Shown here: positions 7,749-12,606 of the stretch, in pieces | Position numbering within the stretch: the first letter of the stretch is position 1 | Layout of the letters: every line of letters starts with the position of its first letter | Assembly (NCBI GenBank): GCA_024277475.1 | Contig: JAJRVC010000526.1 | Span: forward strand, 1 to 12,606 | Length of the DNA stretch: 12,606 nt | DNA from: Deltaproteobacteria bacterium | GTDB lineage: Bacteria > Desulfobacterota > Desulfobacteria > Desulfobacterales > JAFDCJ01 | Direction: 5' to 3' | The notes under the pieces: model-generated | What the model was told of the DNA's origin: nothing | Databases searched by the model: none | The model's input: the letters and a program-made list of their open reading frames with translations, nothing else | Translations under genes and position numbers: made by a program

Positions 7749-9155
7749 TCACATGCCCGTTTGAGATTTGAACAGACCAACGGAATTTATTGGAATATCA
7801 AGTAGTTCAGCTATTTTTAACTTTGCCCGAATGCCTTTGGGACTGCCGGCTACGGAAGTGATGATGCCGATACCCAAATCCTCTCTGAGTTGACGCATCA
7901 CTTCTTCATTGACCAGGTCCGCAATTCCGACTCCCAGTTTTTCCGCCACATATTGTTTCGCTTCGGTAATTTTCATTTTTTTGATCAGCTGCATCCAGGC
8001 CACCAGATCTCCGGAGGTTCGAATGCCGCCCATGCCACAGGCAACAATATGGGAAATGTGCATTCCAAACGGGTCACCGACGCCAATCTACAAACCATCG
8101 GCCTTACCGATCTGCACAAGAGATTTTGAAGCCCGGGTGACACTGTCAATCGGGGGCGCCTCCATCATGGGGACGCCGCCGACGCCCATGCCGACATTTA
8201 CGTGCAGCGGGATATTGACTGCGGTGACGGCCTTTTTTACGAACGTTGCAGCCCGTGCGATATTCCAGGCCACGGATTGATTCGTACTGGTGCCGATAGC
8301 CACACCATAAATACTGGCCCCGGCGGCTTGAGCCATTTCGGCCTGTTCGTGGGGGTACATCCCGGCCAGCTGTTTGCCGTTAAATTCAACTTCACCGTGC
8401 ATGCCTAAAACAAATTCTCCCGATCCCCCCATGATGACCGGCATGTTTGGTGTAACTTCTTTCAAATCGCGAACGGCCTGCAAAGCGGCCCAAAAATCCG
8501 CATCGCCGGCGGAACCGCCGGTATCGAAATTGAGACCTTCACAGCCGATGGTGTTTAATTTTTTTCCGACATACACCAGATCTTCGCGCAGTTGTTTGGC
8601 GGCGGCTTCCTGCACATCCCGGGCTTCTTTAACTTTACCCCGGGGGAGAAGATCGGCCGGGTTTTTGTGGGGGCCATCGGGCTGAAAATACAAGCCCATA
8701 TTAGGTTGGGCGCCATATAAAAACGGAGCGGTGGTCATCATCGAGGCCGTATAATACTCATTCATCTCAAAATTGATGATGGATTTAACCGGTTTGAAAC
8801 TGTAATCGCTGTGTCCCATGGAAGTCGTGTCCGCAGCCAGAGCGCGTTCATAAGTCAAAATTGCCTGCAATCGGCTCATGGGAACTCCGACACCGCCGCC
8901 ATCCTGGCCGGAATAAAAACTCATCGAACAGCCGTCATCGGTGACGATCACCTCCTGACCGGAAATCACGCTGACTGTGCGGGACGGTTCGGCAATGATT
9001 TCAAAGAGCCGTTCCATATCTTCCGGGGTGAGCTGGGGAATTTCGGCACGCTCGGCGGCCTCCCGGGTAGCGGCTTGAATATCTTCCTTAATTTCTCCGG
9101 CAGACATGGAGACCAGTTCGCCGTCACCCATACGGGTGAATATTTTTTTTTGCAT
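7749..9155 (-). CDS. mtbB: Dimethylamine:corrinoid methyltransferase MtbB, pyrrolysine-containing
   Basis: Read through one in-frame TAG, the gene encodes 468 residues, matching the size of archaeal MtbB (about 467). It moves a methyl group from dimethylamine to a cognate cobalt(I) corrinoid protein in the cytoplasm, leaving monomethylamine. Recognisable MtbB segments include the N-terminal [64 protein letters not shown] and VTRASK. The amber codon is residue 356, in the context [15 protein letters not shown], the position where MtbB carries pyrrolysine. After it the same frame continues with family sequence ([32 protein letters not shown]) to a TGA stop. The start is ATG 9155 with GGAGG (9166-9170) 10 bases upstream. 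Without amber decoding, a 355-residue fragment lacking the active-site residue would result. No mtbC corrinoid gene follows, because the downstream gene is convergent. Confidence 0.95.
8088..8090 (-). other. In-frame TAG decoded as pyrrolysine (residue 356 of MtbB)
   Basis: The - strand codon is TAG, with GAT GGT TTG before it and ATT GGC GTC GGT after it, giving DGL-O-IGVG. Conserved MtbB sequence lies on both sides in one frame, and the position matches the known pyrrolysine site of this family. The simplest reading is pyrrolysine insertion, not termination. Confidence 0.93.
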
Positions 9156-9217
9156 GGACCTTTTTCCTCCAGTTAGTGCTTTTTGGATCTTCTAACCCGG
9201 ATTAGCAGGAATTGGCT

Positions 9218-9231
9218 ATTGAATATTCAAT
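9218..9231. promoter_or_regulatory. 14-bp perfect palindrome upstream of mtbB
   Basis: ATTGAATATTCAAT is a perfect palindrome 63 bases before the mtbB start codon, in the 225-base gap between mttB and mtbB. Loosely matching flanks (TAGCA...AATT on the left, AATTGCTA on the right) could extend it into a larger imperfect hairpin. A second, smaller inverted repeat, GATCG-TT-CGATC, is at 9261-9272. The palindrome could be an operator for a dimeric regulator or an mRNA structure. No clear -35/-10 pair was found beside it. The rest of the gap shows no gene. Confidence 0.4.
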
Positions 9232-9380
9232 GAATTGCTATGCTCTGTCTTTTTTAAATCGATCGTTCGATCATGAGGCTCTCGATAGGCAGCATTCCAC
9301 TGCGCCGCGGATCAAAATGCAATCGAAAATATTCAGCTTTTTTATGCCGTCGTGTCTGGTGGCTGACTGTTTCCAGGTTT

Positions 9381-10853
9381 CTAATCGGCTGTGGCGCTCA
9401 ACTCTTCTTCTGTTTCCTCGATAACCGATTTCATCTCCACCAGTACCTTTTGCGGCAATGGGTCCGGCATATGGTTTTGCAATATGTCGCGGGTTTTTTC
9501 CAAAGCCCGCTGGTAGCTGTCGGTTGCGCCCGACGCTCGCCACGTTTCCCTCCCGCTGCGATCGATAAGCTCCGGACGGGAGTGGGCCCGCATATGTTTG
9601 AGCGTGTGATCATGAGCCAGGAAGTCCTTAGAAGGACCCACCGACTTGATGACATCGACGGCCAGGGATTCATCGTCGACGCTAAAACCCCTGACGGTTT
9701 GCTTGATCATCCCGGCAAATTCATTGTCCAAGACCAATTGGGCAAAATCGAATGTGATTCCGCTCTCAAGCATTCCCGGGCCGTAAATCAGATTGGCACC
9801 TGCCAATGCAGCAATGAGTCCGGTGAGCGTTTTCTCATGGCCCAGCTGGGAGTCGGATATTTTGGAATCACTCTACCCGCCGGCGACATAACTTGGCAGG
9901 GCATAATACCGGGCCAGCCTTGCCACTGCTCCGCTAATGACGGCGCACTCCGGAGTGCCCACGGCAGCAGCGGCAATTTTTAAGTCCATGGCGGTGGTCG
10001 AACTGCCGTAAATTACGGGCGCACCCTTGCGCACAAGCTGGTTTAATGTGATTCCTCCAAGAACTTCAGCATTGTGCGTCACAAGGGTGCCGGCCAGGGT
10101 GACCGGAGACGTACCGCCCGCCATGGCCATGGACAGAATATTGACCACAGATCCGGTTCGAGCGGCCTCCATAATAATTTCGCAACACTCATTTATCAGG
10201 GTCAGGGGACTGACCGGGCAGGTGGTAAACGATAAAATAGGGCGTTCCCTGAGTTTATTTATTCCGCCCACAATGATGCCGGCCATTTTGACCAGTTTTT
10301 TTAATAAAAAGCCGCTGCCGGGTCCGACGCAGCAATGTTTGGTTGTGTTGGTGAGCATGGCTTCGGCATTGTGCAGCGGCAGTACTTTTTGGGGTACATC
10401 GCTGGAACCCACGGCCTTTTCACAGACGTCGATATTATCCAGATAATCGACCAGCTTCGCAGCATTGGCCAGATCGGTTTTTAATGGAAGCCTGTGCTCA
10501 CCGGTGTACGGATCGACTACTTCAATTCCCTCACTGAAGTTGGTGAAGTGTACCCGGCCGGCTTCCAGCAGTTTGTCGTGATTGGGATCGCGCCCGGCCA
10601 AAAGAATTTTTGAGGGTGCCGATCGAATCGCATCTTCCACCATATAGGGCGGTATCCTGACAATTTTCCCGGCACGATCAACTTCGGCGCCGGCACCATC
10701 GAACAGCTCCAGGGCCTCTTCTGTTTCAACGAATAGCCCTGTTTTATCAAGTACTTCCAGGGTGGCCAGATGAATGTCATCCAGTTCATCATCGGTCAAT
10801 GTATTCAGGCCCAATCCCTGACTGCGGGCCTTACCCGGATGGAAATTTCGCAT
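9381..10853 (-). CDS. mttB: Trimethylamine:corrinoid methyltransferase MttB, pyrrolysine-containing
   Basis: Read through an internal TAG, the gene encodes 490 residues, near the usual MttB length of about 495. It transfers a methyl group from trimethylamine to its corrinoid protein, producing dimethylamine, which MtbB can then use. Family sequence includes TLEVLDKTGLFVET near the N-terminus, FSEGIEVVDPYTGEHR, HCCVGPGSGFL, LSFTTCPVSPL, AMAGGTSPVTLAGTL, YGSSTTAMDLK and ARYYALPSYVAGG. The amber codon is residue 327 (VAGG-O-SDSKI), followed in the same frame by GHEKTLTGLIAALAGANLIYG, cut short here as GHEKTLTG and ANLIYG, which is typical of MttB after pyrrolysine. The start is ATG 10853, with GGGGAGG (10864-10870) 10 bases upstream. 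The gene ends at TAG 9381-9383; if that codon were also decoded, 13 residues including pyrrolysine would be added before TAA at 9342-9344. It shares strand with mtbB across a 225-base gap; no mttC lies between. Confidence 0.95.
9873..9875 (-). other. In-frame TAG decoded as pyrrolysine (residue 327 of MttB)
   Basis: The - strand reads GTC GCC GGC GGG TAG AGT GAT TCC AAA, giving VAGG-O-SDSK. Archaeal MttB carries pyrrolysine in the same context (VAG-O-SDSK). Conserved MttB sequence continues in frame on both sides, so this is best read as a sense codon. Confidence 0.93.
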
Positions 10854-10881
10854 ATTGGATTTACCTCCCCTTGTTTAAAAC

Positions 10882-10910
10882 CGTTCACAGGTTCAAGGTT
10901 CAACGTTCAG
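10882..10910. repeat. Heptamer tandem repeat, GTTCA type
   Basis: The units CGTTCACA (8 bases), GGTTCAA, GGTTCAA and CGTTCAG run head to tail, so GTTCA recurs at 10883, 10891, 10898 and 10905. It lies in the mttB leader, 29 bases upstream of the start codon at its near edge. Its function is unknown; the period matches the unrelated CGAA heptamers at 6909-6929. Confidence 0.75.
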
Positions 10911-10925
10911 CCCGCCCTGGTGCGA

Positions 10926-10956
10926 CTTATAAGATCATAATTACGGGCCGTGTCAG
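10926..10956 (-). promoter_or_regulatory. Weak sigma-70-like promoter candidate for mttB
   Basis: On the - strand, CTGACA (10956-10951) and TATAAG (10931-10926) each match the consensus at five of six positions, but the 19-base spacer is longer than ideal. The predicted leader would contain the GTTCA heptamer repeat and would be about 65-70 bases long. The -10 region lies within the palindrome CTTATAAG. Confidence 0.25.
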
Positions 10957-11111
10957 GTTCCCAAATATGAATCTAAATAATTGAGCAACGTAAAGTCAGG
11001 TCTGGGCCAGGGGGTTAAGGACAAAGAAGGCATTAAAGATCCGAAGTCCCCTTAATAGCGTCTTCTAACAGAGGGGCCATTGAAAAGCAATCACAACGAT
11101 TCATTAATCTG

Positions 11112-11132
11112 AAATTCCGATATTTGGAATTT
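11112..11132. promoter_or_regulatory. Inverted repeat, candidate operator
   Basis: AAATTCC (11112-11118) and GGAATTT (11126-11132) are perfect 7-base inverted arms separated by 7 bases. The element ends 9 bases before the TTGACA box of the transporter promoter candidate. Spacing and position suit a dimeric regulator, but no regulator gene is visible here. Confidence 0.4.
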
Positions 11133-11141
11133 TGTTTTCTC

Positions 11142-11170
11142 TTGACACTACAGGACACTTTGATTATGCC
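11142..11170 (+). promoter_or_regulatory. Promoter candidate for the ABC transporter genes
   Basis: TTGACA (11142-11147) is a perfect -35 box. After a 17-base spacer comes TATGCC (11165-11170), a poor -10 box with only the first three bases matching. A weak -10 with an adjacent inverted repeat upstream would suit a regulated promoter. The predicted leader to ATG 11265 is roughly 85-90 bases. Confidence 0.4.
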
Positions 11171-11264
11171 TCTATACAGTTGTGCAGTTTCCCAGTTAAT
11201 TTTCATCCAATCAGTTCCCGTACCGCGGTTTGAGGGAACTGGCCAAAACAAAGGAGGTTCCCAG

Positions 11265-12116
11265 ATGATTCGAAAAACTTTTTCCATGGCAATCGTTTTG
11301 TCGGCTGTATTGTTTTTTATTGCGGCGGTATCACCGGTCTCAGCCGGTGTCTTGCAGGATATCAAGGCCAAAGGTCAGCTGGTGGTGTCCACCGATGCCA
11401 ATTACGCCCCTCAGAGTTTTTTAACTGACAAGGGGCAGCTGGACGGCTTTGATATTGACGTGGCCAAAGAGGTCGCCCGGCGGCTGGGTGTCAAGGTAAA
11501 ATTCGTAACCCCTGACTGGGACCTGATCGTGGCCGGGAAATGGGCCGCTCGGTGGGACCTGAGCATCGGCAGCATGACCATTACCCCCGCCAGGGCCAAG
11601 GTGGTGAATTTCTCCGGCCCTTACTATTACACACCCGCCCAGTTCGGCGTCTATAAAACCAACACCACTATCAAAACGCTGGCCGATTTTTCCGGGAAAA
11701 CAGTTGGCTGCGGTTCGGGCACCACCTATGAAACCTATCTGGACCCCGCTCAGGCCCTCAGTATCGGCGAGGGCGAGAAAATCATCGATCAGACCAAAGG
11801 GGTCAAGAGCCGCATTTATTCAACCGACATGGAGGCCGTGCAGGATCTGGCCCTTGGCGACGGCAAACGGCTCAATGGGGTTTTGACCTCCGGTTTCGTT
11901 ATCCAGGAAGCCATCAAAAAAGGCGTCCCCATCAAGGCAGTCGGACAACCGGTTTATTACGAACCTCTTGCCGCAGCTTCGGATAGAGCCCGTCCCGGCA
12001 GTGTTGAACTGGTAAATAAAGTCAGTGGGATCTTTGAAGCCATGCACGCCGACGGCACATTGACCAAACTTTCGCTGAAATGGTACGGCTTTGACGTGAC
12101 CAAAAAAATCAGATAA
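11265..12116 (+). CDS. ABC transporter periplasmic substrate-binding protein, amino-acid family (SBP_bac_3)
   Basis: The protein has 283 residues and begins at ATG 11265, with AAGGAGG (11251-11257) 7 bases upstream. The signal peptide (about 1-27; MAIVLSAVLFFIAAV, cut near VSA|G) directs it to the periplasm. The mature protein has the family 3 signatures: VSTDANYAPQSF, GFDIDVAKEVARRLG, SIGSMTITPARAKVVNFSGPYYY and GKTVGCGSGTTYE. Arg110 in TPARA corresponds to the residue that binds the ligand carboxylate. The hinge segment LNGVLTSGF puts Ser209 where the family typically has Asp contacting the ligand amine (compare ADAVLHD in GlnH), so the ligand may not be a standard alpha-amino acid. The permease gene begins 31 bases downstream. 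The gene is divergent from mttB, but a functional link to methylamines is only inference. It ends with TAA. Confidence 0.92.
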   Translation: MIRKTFSMAIVLSAVLFFIAAVSPVSAGVLQDIKAKGQLVVSTDANYAPQSFLTDKGQLDGFDIDVAKEVARRLGVKVKFVTPDWDLIVAGKWAARWDLSIGSMTITPARAKVVNFSGPYYYTPAQFGVYKTNTTIKTLADFSGKTVGCGSGTTYETYLDPAQALSIGEGEKIIDQTKGVKSRIYSTDMEAVQDLALGDGKRLNGVLTSGFVIQEAIKKGVPIKAVGQPVYYEPLAAASDRARPGSVELVNKVSGIFEAMHADGTLTKLSLKWYGFDVTKKIR

Positions 12117-12121
12117 CCCTG

Positions 12122-12141
12122 CTTTTAACTATTGTTAAAAG
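12122..12141 (+). other. AT-rich hairpin between binding-protein and permease genes
   Basis: CTTTTAAC (12122-12129) and GTTAAAAG (12134-12141) form a perfect 8-bp stem with a TATT loop, starting 5 bases after the binding-protein stop. The right arm includes most of the AAAAGG (12137-12142) that would serve as the permease ribosome-binding site. It may lower permease translation relative to the binding protein, or stabilise the upstream mRNA end. Confidence 0.5.
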
Positions 12142-12147
12142 GCACCC

Positions 12148-12606
12148 ATGACTAAACCAGCCAATTCTCAAACCAGCAAGGAAGATCCGGGGCAGACTGA
12201 AATAAAACTCAAGCACATCGAAGCGGCCGAAACGGCCAGGAAAAAATTCATCTTCCGGGTCGCTTTGGTGTGGGTGGCTATTTTTGGGTTGCTGCTCTAT
12301 GTTTTTACACTTTTTAATCTCGATTTCAGATTCATGCTGAGATACCTGCCATTTATCATGCGCGGGATCGGAACTACTATTTATGTTTCGATTTTTTCCA
12401 TCGTGTTTGCCTGTATCCTGGCGCTTTTCGGAGCCTTGGGCAGGCTGTCCAAAAACCCGGTTTTTTATGGCGTGGCAACGTTCTATATCTCCATCATCCG
12501 GGGAACGCCACTGATTGTTCAAATATTCGTCATCTATCTCGGTCTGCCCCAGATGGGCACTGTCATCAATGCTGTGCCGGCCGGCATTATTGCCCTGGGC
12601 GTCAAC
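12148..12606 (+). CDS. Amino-acid-type ABC transporter permease (3' partial)
   Basis: 153 residues are visible from ATG 12148, and the frame is still open at the window end. A hydrophilic N-terminal tail of about 33 residues (KEDPGQTEIK, cytoplasmic) precedes membrane segments near 36-56, 74-97 and 122-134. The segment FIMRGIGTTIYVSIFSIV, with the TT-VS pattern, and SIIRGTPLIVQIF (RGTP at 118-121) are hallmarks of the HisM/GlnP-type permease family of polar amino acid importers. The EAA loop that contacts the ATPase would lie beyond the window. The gene follows the binding-protein gene by 31 bases on the same strand, so the two should form one importer operon; the ATPase is presumably downstream. 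AAAAGG at 12137-12142 is a modest ribosome-binding site buried in a hairpin. Confidence 0.9.
   Translation, partial: MTKPANSQTSKEDPGQTEIKLKHIEAAETARKKFIFRVALVWVAIFGLLLYVFTLFNLDFRFMLRYLPFIMRGIGTTIYVSIFSIVFACILALFGALGRLSKNPVFYGVATFYISIIRGTPLIVQIFVIYLGLPQMGTVINAVPAGIIALGVN

Larger units (their letters stand above)
10854..11264. other. Divergent intergenic region between mttB and the transporter genes
   Basis: These 411 bases hold no supported gene. The mttB side contains a ribosome-binding site, a GTTCA heptamer repeat (10882-10910) and a weak promoter candidate on the - strand. The transporter side holds an inverted repeat (11112-11132), a TTGACA box (11142-11147) and the ribosome-binding site AAGGAGG (11251-11257). 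The middle (about 10960-11105) shows nothing clear. An in-frame extension of the transporter gene back to an ATG at 11124 is not favoured, because it would precede the promoter-like elements and mask the signal peptide. Confidence 0.6.

Noticed and set aside
7108..7752. 214-residue open frame on the - strand
   Set aside because: It is antisense to the exported cohesin-like gene, which has a signal peptide, sorting signal and ribosome-binding site.
8064..8090. mtbB as two genes or a pseudogene split by a stop
   Set aside because: The frame and MtbB family sequence continue through the TAG, which is at the known pyrrolysine position; the sister gene mttB shows the same pattern at its own site.
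9156..9380. Pyrrolysine tRNA or small corrinoid-protein gene in the mttB-mtbB gap
   Set aside because: No cloverleaf with a CTA anticodon was found, and no open frame resembles a corrinoid-binding domain (no DxHxxG motif).
9273..9983. 236-residue open frame on the + strand
   Set aside because: It is opposite the 3' part of mttB, including its pyrrolysine codon. mttB coding is strongly supported and this frame has no recognisable domain.
11124..11264. N-terminal extension of the binding protein to an upstream ATG
   Set aside because: The strong ribosome-binding site and signal peptide begin at 11265, and the extension would start upstream of the promoter-like elements.

Overview
The window looks like a chromosome segment of a bacterium that decodes UAG as pyrrolysine, most likely a deltaproteobacterial sulfate reducer of the Desulfobacterales type. 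That assignment is inference. It rests on three things seen together: pyrrolysine-type methylamine methyltransferases with in-frame amber codons, an exosortase-type (VPLP...RRK) C-terminal sorting signal, and large secreted multidomain proteins. No rRNA or housekeeping marker is present to fix the taxonomy.

Region A (1-6831, + strand) is a tight run of four genes for exported proteins. They are a large protein with Ig-like repeats and a seven-repeat beta-propeller (its start lies upstream of the window), an exported tandem rhodanese-like protein, a secreted metzincin-like zinc peptidase, and a multidomain protein ending in TSP3 calcium repeats and three dockerin-like modules. Spacings are 5 and 9 bases, then an 11-base overlap, so this is very probably one operon. 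After a 298-base gap comes a separate + strand gene (7130-7711) for a small exported protein with a cohesin-like domain and a PEP-CTERM-type anchor. A dockerin-bearing protein next to an anchored cohesin-like protein suggests a cell-surface docking pair, which is the most unusual idea in the window.

Region B (7749-10853, - strand) encodes mttB (trimethylamine:corrinoid methyltransferase) and mtbB (dimethylamine:corrinoid methyltransferase). Each is interrupted by one in-frame TAG at the known pyrrolysine position. Neither is a pseudogene: sequence similarity and frame continue across each TAG. Together they would demethylate trimethylamine and then dimethylamine onto corrinoid proteins. Those corrinoid proteins, the corrinoid reductive activator and the pyl genes are not in the window. 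mttB itself ends at a TAG, which raises a recoding ambiguity.

Region C (11265-12606, + strand), divergent from mttB across a 411-base gap, begins an amino-acid-type ABC importer: a periplasmic binding protein and the start of its permease. The binding protein keeps the carboxylate-binding Arg but has Ser at the position where the family usually has the amine-binding Asp, which may hint at an N-methylated or otherwise unusual ligand.

Non-coding regions contain two different heptamer tandem repeats, a candidate bidirectional terminator between the convergent genes, a 14-bp palindrome upstream of mtbB, an inverted repeat plus a TTGACA box upstream of the binding-protein gene, and a hairpin that covers the permease ribosome-binding site. 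No tRNA, rRNA, CRISPR array, insertion sequence or pyrrolysine tRNA was seen.
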